64,000 bases of DNA from Phascolarctos cinereus (lineage: Eukaryota; Chordata; Mammalia; Diprotodontia; Phascolarctidae), in contig NW_018344338.1 in the NCBI RefSeq assembly GCF_002099425.1, forward strand, positions 237,001 to 301,000, given 5' to 3'. A program made the position numbers and the translations under genes. The notes beneath the pieces were generated by a model. It had not been told where the DNA came from, ran no database searches, and was given only the letters and a program-made list of their open reading frames with translations. Shown in pieces: positions 53,761-64,000 of this stretch (positions are counted from its first letter, which is position 1; every line of letters begins with the position of its first letter).

Positions 53761-54294
53761 TGCATGCTCTTATCTCTCTGCTCAAAAGATGCACAAACCC
53801 TGTTGTGAGGGAGGAAAACAAGGTTATCTAATACTGAGGAATCATGACCCTGTACAAAAGCACTGCCAGAGAACAAAGGGGGGATGGGCATCCAAGTGGA
53901 TTCTGACAATCCGACACTGACTTCTGCTATGCTGGTGAGCCTGAAGAGATGGGTTCTGTGAATGGGATGGGGCAGGGGAGCTGGGCAGGAGCTGTCCCCA
54001 TAACGTGGCCATCCCATCCCCGCCAGCATGTCATAGCTACATGGCAGACAGGAGTCCACGCAGGTATTTCACAGAAATCCCCTAGGAGGCGATGACCAAT
54101 GCCAACGCACACCAGGAAGTTCTATGGCTTGAGATCATTGCCTAGGTCTGAAGACCTTTGCATGCAGCAGAGCAATTTGTTCTAAAATTCAGTCCACCAT
54201 TCCTGCTCTGCTCCCACTGCTCCCCTAGGATATGTGTTGGTGTCCTATATGGAGCCTGGGTGACAGGAGGGATGGCAGTGTTCTCCACAGCAGC
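53761..54294. other. Unique sequence, nothing recognised
   Basis: No gene or repeat recognised. Confidence 0.4.
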
Positions 54295-54400
54295 AGGGAA
54301 GTCAGAAGATCCGGGACCAAGACTTGCCTCTGACAAGCCTGACTGTGTGACCCTGGGTAAGTCATCAATCTCTCAGTGTTCCCAAGGTCTTCAAGACTCT
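54295..54400 (+). repeat. MIR/SINE fragment
   Basis: 'tgactgtgtgaccctgggta' and 'agtcatcaatctctcagtg'. Confidence 0.55.
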
Positions 54401-55169
54401 AAGACTTACTTGATGGATGATTCCAAGGGAGTTGCTATGCCAGCAAAATGCCAGGTCCAGAACCAAGACCAACAATCCTGTGGCTCCTTGGACTCATAGA
54501 ACACGGCTTGGTTTGGGCAGTTTATTCATCTGGGTTATGTTGGTGTAACCTACTTGGCTCCTTTTCTCTCTAGAGCAGCAAGAGCTCCCACCGACCGTGA
54601 CTGTTGCTGGTGAAAGTCAGTGACAAGAATAGGCTCTTTTTTCAAATGATAATGATGAGGCCACATGTCGAGGTGCTCCACGCTCAGGCTGTCAGCATTT
54701 TCTAGACAATATCTTGGCACTGGCCCCCTTCGTTCCATTCTGCCATTATTCACCCGCACAGGGTGGGCTCTCAATGTAGGCTTGATTCTGCCAGCTAGAT
54801 GTCCATGCTAGTGACTATATGCATTGCACAGAAGCCCTTCAAGTCAGGATTTAATATTTCTGCTTTGTCAAATTTCTCCTTTCTTCCTGACCTAGAACAG
54901 GTCCCCTTTGGCAAAAATGCTGTGCATGTATTGGCAAGAAAAAAATCTGTTTCCTATGACTATGAAACCCACTTTCTCAAATACTCTGGTCACATCTCTA
55001 AGTTTTTGCATATGAATCATCCTATATTTTCTGTTATACACTGTTCCATAGGGGTTGAAGTCACTTATTATTATTGATTTCCTACCTAAAAACAACCAGG
55101 CAAACAATCAGAAAGACCTTGAGTGTTAAAACAAGCAAGAACAGGGTGTGCAGGCTATAATCGCCTCCT
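54401..55169. other. Unique sequence, nothing recognised
   Basis: AT-rich at 54800-55080 with a 92-codon open frame but no domain signal. Confidence 0.4.
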
Positions 55170-55770
55170 GCTTGGATGCCTGAATGATGGCAGTCGCTGC
55201 CGGGGTGGGGGTGGGGACAGGCTGTCTGCCTCAAATCTCCCCCTACTCTGGTGCATCCTACACTGAGCTGCCAAAGGGACCCTCCTAAAGGGCAGATATG
55301 ATGCCCCCCCACTCAATAACCACCTCTTGCTTCCAGGATCAACTGGAAAACTCACTGGCTTTTCAAGGCTTTAATAATGTTCTCCCACCTTGCCAGTCTT
55401 CTCACACCTTATTCCCCTCCATGTACTCTGCTGTCCAGAGACACTGACCTCTTTCCTGTTCCCCACACAAGCTATGCTATCTGCCAGCTCTGGGCATTCT
55501 CATGGGCTGCCCTCTATGCCTGGAATGCTCTCCCCCCTTTTCTTCATCTATGGGCTTCTCTGGCTTCCCTCAAGCCTCAGCTAAAGTTCCACTTTGTACA
55601 AGAAGTCTTCTCTGGGTCTCCCTTAATTCTAGCACCTTCTCTCAGAGACTGCCTCCTCATGAGCTCCGTGGTGCCGGGGATGGTTTTTGGCCTCTCTCTT
55701 TGCATTCCCAATGTTTGGCATAGTGCCTGGTATGTGGCAGACACTTAATAAATGCTTGTTGACTCATTAA
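55170..55770 (+). mobile_element. L2 LINE 3' region, about 0.6 kb
   Basis: 'tccaggatcaactggaaaac', 'ccatgtactctgctgtccag', 'tgcctggaatgctctcccc', 'ctcagctaaagttccacttt', 'catagtgcctggtatgtgg', 'acttaataaatgcttgttga'. One of the clearest L2 copies. Confidence 0.92.
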
Positions 55771-56323
55771 TTTGAAGAGGTAGATAGGAATCATAACCAT
55801 GTCTGGAGGTTGAAGGGGTGGAAGGACATTACCCAGAGGAGGAAGGGGGAAAGAAGGGTCCTGAGTTTTTGGGATTCAGGTGTAGGTATGAAGAGGAGGA
55901 AGCCAGATGCTTGGAAGAGAAAAGAACCTCTACCCCTCCAAAGAATGAGATGGGGGATGGGTTTTAGTGTCTCAGGTAAAAGACCATCCCTGGAAGGCTC
56001 TGGGCAAGAGAGGAGGAGTGGTAGTGATTGATGACTCCTGCTGAGTGATAGTGAGGCAGATTCACCAACTTGACCACAATAGAAGGGCTGCTGCTGTCCC
56101 AATTGGGATATTTAAGCTGGTCCAAATAGAGTAGTACTTTCAACTTCTGGTGATTCCCAGGGGCATAAGGAGACAGCTTGGAGGAAACTTTACTGGTGTT
56201 TTGTGTTGTATAATGACTGTTTCCTCCATCCCTCTGTCATCTGAGTCTGACTTTTGGCCACTGTGTGCCTGGGCTTCCCTCCAGACCTAGCACAGACCTC
56301 ACCTTCTATACAAGGCATTCTCT

Positions 56324-56325
<2 letters not shown>
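55771..56325. other. Unique sequence, nothing recognised
   Basis: No gene or repeat recognised. Confidence 0.4.

Positions 56326-56369
<44 letters not shown>
56326..56369. repeat. (AC)n microsatellite
   Basis: About 21 AC units. Confidence 0.97.
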
Positions 56370-56370
<1 letters not shown>

Positions 56371-56419
56371 CTGAAATTTCCTGGTGGTTTTACATTGTGT
56401 ATCCCTTGAGTTGTGGACC

Positions 56420-56530
56420 AATTGTTGGCTCCAAGGGAGTGTAAGCCCTCTGAGGCCAGGGACTGTTTCACTTTTTTTTTTGTTTGTTTCACCAGCATCT
56501 AGCCCAGTGTTTTGTTAATCGATTAATCGG
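56420..56530 (+). mobile_element. L2 LINE 3' terminus
   Basis: 'gtgtaagccctctgaggcca', 'gggactgtttcac', 'accagcatctagcccagtg'. Confidence 0.7.
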
Positions 56531-57934
56531 GTGAAATATATTTTGGGTTCATAACCACTTGCATCCTGTGAACTTTGTGTCTAAGTTAATTTCCATTTTG
56601 AGCATTTCTGGGAAACCATTTGGCAGAATTTCCTGAAACTTAGTGGTCTGATTGTATTCCTCCCAGTTTTGGGGAAGTGGGATATGTGTGAAGTGTTTTT
56701 GTGATTAATTTGTCCCCTAGGTCCACCGTTTTATTTGCATGGCTTCCAAATAAAAAAATATTCTGGGTTCATGTTTCTCTTTATAATCTTCCTTTCACTG
56801 GCTCATCCTCCAGCAAATTGAGATTACATGTTCAGAGGGTCAAAGATTCAGAGCTCAAAGGGTTCTTAGGAGTTATGGAGTCCAAGCAACATATTTTACA
56901 GATCAAGAAACTGAGCCCCTCCTTCCCCTGCCCCCCTGCCCAGAGCCATTGTGACAATCCTGCTACTTTCAGCAAATCCTTGTTTTATTGTCATTTTCCA
57001 AGCTTATTCCATCGGAGCTACTGCAGCCTTCCCTCTGCTCACTCACAATGTTAATTCCTCAGAGTTTGTGGTATTTAGAGCTCAGAAAACTATTGTATCA
57101 CTGGGAAAATATTTGTTTAAAAACAGCGACTAATTTTCTAGCATTGAGCAGGTCAGGCCTGTCCAGTGTGTGGCTGTTTCCCAAATGAAACCCTGCCTGC
57201 TCTTTTCCTCCTCTTCACTTCTGGGTCTGTGTAGTCCTGGCCCGACTCATGGCCTAGCCATTCAGCCTCATGTCATTAGTTTGTTTTATACCATTAGGAT
57301 TGGCATAATGCATCATTGACTCCATGACAAGGCCCTGTGATGGTGTGGGGCTTGTTTCCATCAGTAAAATATTATGAGCAAAGAGAAGCAGGAAGGATGA
57401 GCAGATTTCAAAGACTTCAGAGACAGGACAGGTAGCATCCAGTGGACTGAAAGTCTACCCAGAGCTGGCTATGAGGGACTGGAAAGCTCTTAAGAAGGAA
57501 ACACTGGAGACATGAAGAGAAAGAGAAGGAAGAAGGAAAAACAGTAACTGGGTTGAAGAGACTAACGTGGAAGCTCAGAGCACTCACCAACTTCTATTTA
57601 CAAAAGACACAGCCAACAATTGATGGCAGGCTAGGTGACAGAGGATGGTAGCAAAGCAGGGCAAGTCCTGAAGAGGAGTGGTGACTGCCCAAGCACTAAG
57701 AGTGAGCTGGGACCACCAAGCACAGATAAAGACCAAGGAGGGTTTTGTTTTTAATTTGAGCTGGATTGGGGGACAGAGAAGCATCAAAGATGTGATGGCA
57801 CAATGACTTGGGGTGAGTGAGACCATGGTCACTGCTGAGAGAGAAGGCAGTGAGCTGTCTTCTGATCTCTGGGCTAGAAAGGGTTGAGCAAATATGGTCA
57901 GTAGAGGCAGTGAGCGAGAGAGCCACCCACAGTG
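56531..57934. other. Mostly unique sequence with one weak MIR at 56840-56930
   Basis: Reverse MIR core at 56840-56930 ('tcagagctcaaagggttc', 'acagatcaagaaactgagc'). Otherwise nothing recognised. Confidence 0.4.
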
Positions 57935-58130
57935 ACTAGAGCACTCAGCCTGGAGTTATCAGTTCAAATCCAGTCTCAGACACTAACTAGCTGTGTGACC
58001 CTGAGTAAGTCACTTAACCTCTGTCTGCCTCAGTTTCCTCAGCTGTAAAATGTGGATAATTATAGCACCTATATCATAGTTGTTGTGAGGATCAAATTTG
58101 TAGAATGCTTTGCAAATCTTAAGGTGCTCG
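57935..58130 (+). repeat. MIR SINE, nearly full length
   Basis: 'cagcctggagttatcagttc', 'ctagctgtgtgaccctgagt', 'ctcagtttcctcagctgtaa', 'gttgtgaggatcaaat', 'tgctttgcaaatctta'. Confidence 0.92.
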
Positions 58131-58669
58131 GACTCTAACCCTTAATATTATGAAGAGGGAGTTGATGTCCAAGATTAAGACAGGAGACAATGAGTAAGAA
58201 GCTAACTTCCTTTGAGGAGTTCACGTTATCTGTCTCAGTGGAAATGCATCCTTGGGGATGGAAAGAACCAAGAGAAGAAACTTCTGAGTCACAGCCAGTG
58301 ATGCAGAATGGAGACCCAGAGCACCCCAAAGGAAGGGTGAATGTCATTCAAGCACAATTGGGAAGAGAACAGGGGCCACAAGCCACAGGCCAGTGAACTT
58401 GACTTCTCTCCATCTGCGTCCTCTGAAACAGAGGCTGCCATATGTGGGAGCTGCAGCTACATTCGCAATCATTGGTACCTAGGCATCCAGAGTCCTGGGA
58501 GATGAGATGTCCAGGAACAACATGCTGTGATGCTTCTCACTGCCTGGGGGGGGTGTTGACTCTACCTCCCCTGTTTGTTGGTCTGCAGAGAACCTGGGAG
58601 TCGTCTTTCCCATGAACTTCTACTATCTTTCGGTTTTGGCTTCATTTCTCATGAGACTATCATAGGTTC
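58131..58669. other. Unique sequence, nothing recognised
   Basis: A G run of seven lies near 58550. No gene recognised. Confidence 0.4.
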
Positions 58670-58800
58670 ATATATAACCATAGATTTAGGGCTGACATGG
58701 ACTTGGGATCCCATCACTTTATAGATGATGAAAATCACCATCAAAGTCAAGTTACCTGCTCCAGATCACACAGGCACCAAGTAGCCCAGCCATGGCACTA
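58670..58800 (-). repeat. MIR/CORE-type SINE, degenerate
   Basis: 'accatagatttagggctgac', 'ctttatagatgatgaaaatc', 'ccagatcacacaggcacc'. Confidence 0.6.
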
Positions 58801-59284
58801 ATGTGATTTGTTCAGATCATCAATTGGATATTTCATCATTGGACAAAGATTCCCCATCCTTGACACCCTACAATTTTTAATATTTAAAATGTGTATTAAT
58901 AATAATCTGGTTCTTAGCATGCTCTTCCCCATTTTCTGCCACTCTACCAACCATGATTACAGCAACAGAAGGTTACACACAACCCCAATGCATTTCCATA
59001 TTAACGTATTAATCCTTCTTGCATGGGTCTCCATGGCTCAAACATCCACTACCACATGGGCATCCTACTAGTGGTGAGTTTTTTCCTGCCTAGATGGGCT
59101 GATCCTCACACAGCAGGCTCAGGCTTTTGCCCATCCCATACTTAAAGCCTTTCTGTCATGGTAGAACCTGCCTGGTCTTGTAGTCCACGAGAAGCCATGA
59201 TTCCCTCTGTGCTCTGTTGAGGCATCAAAGAAGGGTTTCATATATGGCGCATATATTCAAATAAATATTATCCTGGGGTCTTTT
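58801..59284. other. Unique sequence, nothing recognised
   Basis: No gene or repeat recognised. Confidence 0.4.
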
Positions 59285-59380
59285 GTTGCTTTGGACAAGT
59301 CACTTAGCGTCTCTTGTCCTCAATTTCCCCATCTATAAAATGGATGGATTGATCTGAAAAGTCCCTTCAAATTCCATCAG
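59285..59380 (+). repeat. MIR fragment
   Basis: 'tttggacaagtcacttagcg', 'ctcaatttccccatctataa'. Confidence 0.7.
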
Positions 59381-59559
59381 TCAATGTCATTAAGTGTTTT
59401 GATCTTTGAATTGAGACAAAGTTTTTAGAAATCAGAGTCTAGTGAATAGAATTTCTACATTCTTTACATTCTATTCTCCTTTCTTAGCATGAAAAAACAA
59501 GATGCCAAATTAACTTAGCAACTTAGTCTGCTGACAAGGAAAAATAGAAGAATTTCTAT
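59381..59559. other. Short unique sequence
   Basis: Nothing recognised. Confidence 0.4.
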
Positions 59560-59740
59560 TCTTTGAAGGAAGGAGCTATCTCATCTTCATCTTTGCATCC
59601 CCAGAGACTGGCATATAGTAACTGGTGCTTAATAAATGCTTGTTGATTGGTTAAGTGATTTGCCCTAGAATCTCCAGCACCTGACATAATGCCTGGCACA
59701 TTGGAGGTATTTACTAAATGTTTGCCTAATTGAAATGAAT
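59560..59740 (+). mobile_element. Two tandem L2 3' termini
   Basis: 'actggcatatagtaactgg' with 'cttaataaatgcttgttgat', then 'gcctggcacattggaggtat' with 'ttactaaatgtttgcctaat'. Two L2-like ends lie head to tail. Confidence 0.75.
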
Positions 59741-60034
59741 GACAGTGGTCACTGAACTGGGAACTTTCCTTTCTTTCTCAAAGACCAAGCCTTAAACCCA
59801 ATTCCCTCTGAAGCTCATAGACTGGCCAACAATAGGCCCCTGCCCAAGTACCACTTCATGGTTATTTTTAGGCCCTCCTGGCTCAGAGTGAATGTAAGTA
59901 ATAACTGTTTTTCTTTTGGCCAGCAACTCTGAGGGTCTTCCTCTCCCAGTTTGATTTTTTTTTTTATTAAAAGGGCCATTCCTTGATTCATTTCTTGCAG
60001 AGGCCTATTCGCTGAATGGGTGTTGCCTCACTCA

Positions 60035-60265
60035 GATTGATACCTGGGAAAGACCTTAGCTTAAAAGTGCCGGGGTCTCTTATTGCATCCTGGTCCATCT
60101 CCAGTCATTCTGATTGATATCTGGCCACTGGACCCAGATGGCTCTGGAGGAGAAAGTGAGGCTAGTAACTTTGCATAGCCCTCCCTCCCTCAAACCCAAT
60201 TCAATTGTAGGTCATGTCATCATTTTCCTAATGTCATGGTCCTCTTAGAGAAAGGAAAAACCACA
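60035..60265 (+). repeat. Unclassified interspersed repeat, copy 2
   Basis: Shares sequence with 30930-31105 (see that entry). It has further 'ggccactggacccagatggc' and 'taatgtcatggtcctcttag'. Probably a marsupial medium-copy repeat of unknown class. Confidence 0.65.
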
Positions 60266-60444
60266 ACTCTCTTCCTAATCCAGTCTCAGATGTGAAGAAC
60301 AGAAAATATCTCCAGTTGTGAAATGCCTCCCTGCCCCCTTACCCTGAGCACTGTACCAAGAAGCAGATTCCAAAAGGCACTCCAGAAGAGAGAGGACCTC
60401 ACACCACTGGTAGAAACCTGACCTTCCTTCACAAGGTCAAACAG

Positions 60445-60943
60445 TTTATTTGGGTTAAACACTACAATACAGTATATATCCATAAAAAACTCTATGGTGT
60501 GTATATAAATTATTCCTCCCATTCAGCAACTCTGGTTTTTATTCCCATTACAGCTTTGGTACAATGTGATTTTATTATATAATTTTCTTAAATACTTTTA
60601 GCTTCACAAACTCAACACAAAATACAAAACTAATCCAAATTAGGAATATTACAATCTACACAGTGGTGTTCAGTGGTAGGAAATAATCTTACCTTGATGA
60701 AATCATGTCCCTAGCTAAGCTATAAGGCATTACCTAGCAGACATGACAAAAGTATGCACCATTACCCAGCCAAAATTTTCTGATTGTTCCTATTTGTAAG
60801 TGAATATCAGCAGTGACCATTTGAGCATCATGAATGGGGGATATCCAAGCTCATCCCACCTGGCTCCTCTCCCCGCCAACACCAGGAGGGAGTGGTTGGT
60901 CTTCAGCCAAAGCCCTATCTTCATGCGGTCTTGGCTCCCGCAC
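60445..60943 (-). other. Probable 3'UTR of the ARPP21-like gene
   Basis: Directly after the TAG at 60944-60946 on the minus strand. Minus-strand AATAAA signals lie at 60571-60576, 60538-60543 and 60445-60450. Which one is used, and whether the 3'UTR extends further, cannot be told. The stretch is AT-rich and repeat-free. Confidence 0.4.
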
Positions 60944-61210
60944 CTAGTACTTCACTGGCCACCCTGTGTTGTGGGCACTGGAACAGTTTGTCCTGCAGCT
61001 TGCCGAAATCACTGGGACACTCTGAGAGGGGCAGTGGGGGGTTATGAGCCTCAGGTTGCCCTGGGCAGCTGGAGGTATGACATTGCAATAGACAGGCATG
61101 CCGCCGGTGGTGGGGAGCGTTCCTGTTCCGGGGCTTGACTGACTGGGGAGCATGAGGGCTTGCTGGTAGGATTGCTGGGGTACTCCTTGAGGACCCTGAG
61201 TCATGGACAC
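60944..61210 (-). CDS. ARPP21: Last coding exon of an ARPP21-like R3H-family protein
   Basis: Minus-strand exon of 267 bp, 88 codons plus TAG, phase 0. It is bounded by an acceptor with a pyrimidine tract, 'cttctcttttctccag', ending at 61211. The peptide begins 'VSMTQGPQGVPQQSYQQ' and has 'GGMPVYCNVIPP', 'NLRLITPHCPS' and 'VPVISASCRTNC' before ending 'GWPVKY'. From memory the human ARPP21 tail reads VPMTQGSQGLPQQSYQQ ... MPVYCNVTPP ... NLRLIGPHCPS ... VPVMSASCRTNC ... GWQVKF, the same order throughout. R3HDM1 and R3HDM2 share the first half but not this ending. ARPP21 is a cytoplasmic neuronal protein with R3H and SUZ RNA-binding domains that lie far upstream. This exon is part of the Gln/Pro-rich disordered C-terminus. 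About 70% match is low for ARPP21, so a paralogue is possible. Preceding exons must lie beyond 64000. The symbol is tentative. Confidence 0.8.
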   Translation of the reverse strand: MSMTQGPQGVPQQSYQQALMLPSQSSPGTGTLPTTGGMPVYCNVIPPAAQGNLRLITPHCPSQSVPVISASCRTNCSSAHNTGWPVKY

Positions 61211-61514
61211 CTGGAGAAAAGAGAAGCATGTGTCAGCTCTACCAAGGAGGACCTCCCTCTGGCCCTTGCCCTTCTGGCCCATCCTCTTACCCTCACTCAG
61301 TCTCTTCAGTTGAAGGTCAAAGACACTGCACTGGATTAAAATGCCCCCCCCAAAATGGAAGTAGGAAACTGTCCTATGGAAGTCTTAGGCATTGGGCATT
61401 AGGGAATATTAGGAAGTCGGGGCAGAAAAACGTTCTGTCTGAAGATGCCTTTCCTGTGATCAAAAATATGCATCCAAGCTCACGCAGCCAGGGCAGGACA
61501 CTGAAGGAGTGTCA
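61211..61514 (-). other. Start of the upstream intron (splice acceptor side)
   Basis: The AG of the acceptor is at 61211-61212 with a pyrimidine tract (minus strand) just before it. The intron presumably runs past the end of the window. Confidence 0.6.
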
Positions 61515-61680
61515 AACAGCGACAGATTTGGAGTCACAGGACCTGAGTTCGAATATGGCTCTCACGTGTCCTATCTGATTTTGGCCAACTCATTTAAAGA
61601 AACCTCAGTTTCCTTCTCTGAAAGAGCAGGGGCAGGCCCTTCTAGCTCTAGACCTGGGCTACTCTCTTCTGGGCATGGGA
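61515..61680 (+). repeat. MIR/SINE, degenerate
   Basis: 'tttggagtcacaggacctga', 'gttcgaatatggctctc', 'tttggccaactcatttaaag', 'cctcagtttccttctctg'. Within the intron. Confidence 0.65.
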
Positions 61681-62479
61681 TCCAAACCAGTTAGCAGGTA
61701 CAAAAAGGGATGGGAAATGGGCTGTGAGCTGGCACTGCCACTCCCCAGAGGGGTGAAGAGAAGGTGATAGAAGACGGTGTCAAGGCAGAAGATAGCTCCT
61801 ATATGAGACCACATGTGCATGCACAGATACATTAGACACACAGCGTTCTAAGAACACTATACAATTACAATATAAGCACATATTTAACACATTATTAAGA
61901 CCTAAAGAGCCCAGATCTCTGTAAAAATGGTAGGCCAATGATATCTTTGAGTATGTTCTCACTCCTCAGGAGTAGATTACAGCCATATCATGTAATTCCC
62001 ATCCTTCTTCGCTAATTCCTTAAGAAAGGACTGACTCTCTGAAGACTTTCCTTCTAGGTCTTTCAAGATTCCTTGGATATCTGTGCTGTATCGGGGCTGA
62101 GCATTTCACCACCTTACCAGACCATCACCTCTTCTTGTCCTTCCAGGTTTTTCATGGTTGATTTTTTTTAAACTTCTCACCTGCCAATCATTGACCACAA
62201 GCTGGAGTTTACCTGTGAGGTAAACTAGCATCCTTTGGCTCATCTGCAATTTCAGTTTTTCTCAGGTAGTTGTGCTCCATGACTCTGTGACCATATGACC
62301 TTCAGCCATGTAACATAACTAGAAGAATCACGATCTATCAAGATGGTTCTTAGAACAGAAAGTCACATGTGGGAGTTGGCAAGATGTGATCCAGGAGCTC
62401 AGTTCAGGTGCTAGGCTAGCCAATGGGTGTTCTGCTTATTGTTGTCTTCTTCAAGTGACCTTCTGAATACTTCCTATGT
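61681..62479. other. Intronic unique sequence
   Basis: No second exon of the ARPP21-like gene was recognised on the minus strand. Confidence 0.45.
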
Positions 62480-62605
62480 ATAGCCTCCTAAAGAACATAA
62501 ACTCTTTGAGGGCATGATGTCTTCCATCTGGGACTCATGTCTAGAATGCTTCCCAGCATATAGTAGGCATATAGCAAGTGCTTGTTGAATTAAAGTGAAT
62601 TAGTC
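62480..62605 (+). mobile_element. L2 LINE 3' end
   Basis: 'aacataaactctttgagggc', 'cccagcatatagtaggcata', 'caagtgcttgttgaattaaa'. Confidence 0.8.
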
Positions 62606-62711
62606 TTGCCTTGCTGTCTGTCTGTCTGCGGTACTTTCGTGGATGGATGGAACCAATTCAACAGGCTGCCCAACAAGCCACATGGCCATTACCAAGACAA
62701 TTCCAAAATTC

Positions 62712-62850
62712 ATTCCGTTAAACATTTATTAAGCATCTACTCTATGCCAGTGTTCACATATATGAATTCGTATAAATTCATGTGCTAGGTGCTAGGGGCA
62801 AGAAGACAAAAATGGGACAGCCTTAGCTCTCATGGAATGTTCATCCTAGC
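62712..62850 (-). mobile_element. L2 LINE 3' end
   Basis: 'gttaaacatttattaagcat', 'actctatgccagtgttc', 'gtgctaggtgctaggggc'. Confidence 0.75.
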
Positions 62851-63214
62851 ATGCAGAATTCATGTTCTAAATAGCACTAATACACATTTGTGATTGACAA
62901 TCAGCAAATGCAGAGACATCTTACATTCTCTATAGTTCTCCATCAGCTATGTGACTTTGAAGGCACGGTCTGTCATTGAAAAAAAAAATCATCTGAGCAA
63001 GCCTTCCTTTTTCTTCCTCCTTTTGTCATCTAGGATACCAGTGGTGGGCACAGACAATTCTCTTTAAGATTTTGAGAGATGTGAAACGAAGCATATTGGT
63101 CAGAAGCTATTGATGTCTTCTCCATCCTCTACCCAATCCCAAGCAGTAACACTCTTTTCATTTCCATTGTTTTAGAATCCTCCTCTCTTTTAAATATCTT
63201 GAACATAACCCCCT
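62851..63214. other. Intronic unique sequence
   Basis: Nothing recognised apart from a poly-A run at about 62980. Confidence 0.4.
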
Positions 63215-63360
63215 GATAGGTTTAATATGATTGTACACGTAGAGTGTATTTTGGATTGCATGTCACCTTGGGGAGGGTGGAGAAGGGAAATTTTAGAACT
63301 AAAAATCTTATAAAAGTGAATGCTGAAAATTAAAATTAGTTAATTAAAAATACAACAATC
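63215..63360 (+). mobile_element. L1 LINE 3'UTR/tail fragment
   Basis: 'gtatttTGGattgcatgtca', 'ccttggggagggtggagaag', 'aaattttagaactaaaaatc' and an A-rich end. Same family as 9254-9919 and 48074-48663, strongly 5' truncated. Confidence 0.8.
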
Positions 63361-63504
63361 TGAGACCAGAAAAAAAGAGGAAATAACCCCCAAAGTGCTT
63401 ATAAAATTGTATCATCTTCAGCATGGATTTCTTTGTATTTGAATTTGTATTCATCTTTTATCTTCATCAATTTAAGGGTCATTTTCCTTTTTCCCAGTAG
63501 CACA

Positions 63505-63765
63505 TCAGCTAGGTGGCCCAGTGGATAGAAAGGCTGACTCAGAGTCAAGAAGAACTGAGTTCAAATCCTGACTCAGACAACTAACTGTGTGATCATGGGC
63601 AAGTCCTATAACACGCTTTAGCTTCCTTCTCTGTGAGATGGGGGATTTTAAGAACATCTGACTAAAAGGATTTTTGAGATGATCAAATGTCATATTATAT
63701 GTAAAGTACTTTACCAATCTTAAAATTCTCTATAAATACTAGTTCTCAATTGTATTATTATCAGT
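63505..63765 (+). repeat. tRNA-derived/MIR-type SINE
   Basis: 'tcagctaggtggcccagtgg', 'gaactgagttcaaatcctga', 'gtgtgatcatgggcaagtcc', then a CORE-like tail with 'gatgatcaaatgtcatatt' and 'gtaaagtactttaccaatc'. Confidence 0.8.
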
Positions 63766-64000
63766 TACTGATGTAGTAGAATCCCAATACAGTGGTTCCA
63801 CTCTCATTTATGGAGAAAATAGATCATTAGAGAAATGTTGGCAAAGCTAATCAGATTTGCATCCATTTGTCGTCCTTATTCCAATTTCATCTATGATTAC
63901 CCTTGGGATGATCTATCTTAGTTGAGTCTAAGATCATACTTTAAAAAATCAAACTGACTTTTCCATTCACTGTTTTTCATTGTTTTGTGGGTCAGTGAGG

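Noticed and set aside
61228-61578. 116-codon plus-strand frame opposite the ARPP21-like gene
   Set aside because: Lies over the intron side of the acceptor and a MIR remnant, with no domain signal.
1-64000. A bacterial defence, toxin-antitoxin, biosynthetic or phage system
   Set aside because: Repeat families, splice signals and microsatellites show vertebrate nuclear DNA. There is no operon-like run of ORFs.

Overview
This is vertebrate nuclear DNA, almost certainly from a marsupial. The evidence is the repeat content. There are tRNA-derived SINEs of the type marsupials carry, some with an RTE/BovB-like tail. There are many MIR/CORE-SINEs and L2 LINEs, ancient CR1/L3 fragments, and L1 copies whose ORF2 C-terminus is clearly mammalian but whose 3'UTRs are not the eutherian kind. 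I cannot tell which marsupial it is. Nothing in the window is bacterial, phage or CRISPR-like, and no multigene operon or defence system is present.

Only one real host coding segment is supported. It is a terminal coding exon on the minus strand at 60944-61210. It encodes an 88-residue tail ending at TAG, preceded by a good splice acceptor, and resembles the C-terminus of ARPP21 (R3H-domain/SUZ RNA-binding family). Roughly 70% similarity to the human ARPP21 tail as I remember it is low for such a conserved protein, so a diverged paralogue is possible. Positions 61211-64000 are then the last intron. Positions 1 to about 60400 are downstream intergenic DNA dominated by repeats. One host processed pseudogene, an internally deleted actin copy, lies at 23612-23964.

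Layout: 1-9 kb has L2, MIR, a solo LTR, CR1 and L1 pieces. 9-14 kb has L1 3' ends with target-site duplications, an RTE-tailed SINE, a CR1 RT fragment and a possible conserved non-coding block at 10.3-11.1 kb. 14-19 kb is mostly unique. 19.3-23.3 kb is a 3.8-kb L1 derivative with an intact 5' end. It has a monomer-bearing 5'UTR, an ORF1 remnant and only the last part of ORF2, which is a half-L1 (HAL1)-like structure. 24-34 kb is a dense L2/SINE/L1 nest. 32.1-32.7 and 35.3-35.85 kb are CpG-enriched blocks. 38.7-49.3 kb holds very long microsatellites (GT, GGAA, GATA, TTTC), several abutting LINE tails, and a palindromic hAT element split by an L1. 49.3-60 kb is mixed unique, L2 and MIR sequence.

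The most noteworthy structures are the ARPP21-like exon, the HAL1-like L1, the 447-bp pyrimidine array framed by a perfect 16-bp direct repeat, the hAT palindrome with an L1 in its centre, and G-rich blocks at the same place in six L1 tails. Family names rest on recalled consensus features, not database searches, and boundaries of old repeats are approximate to tens of bases.
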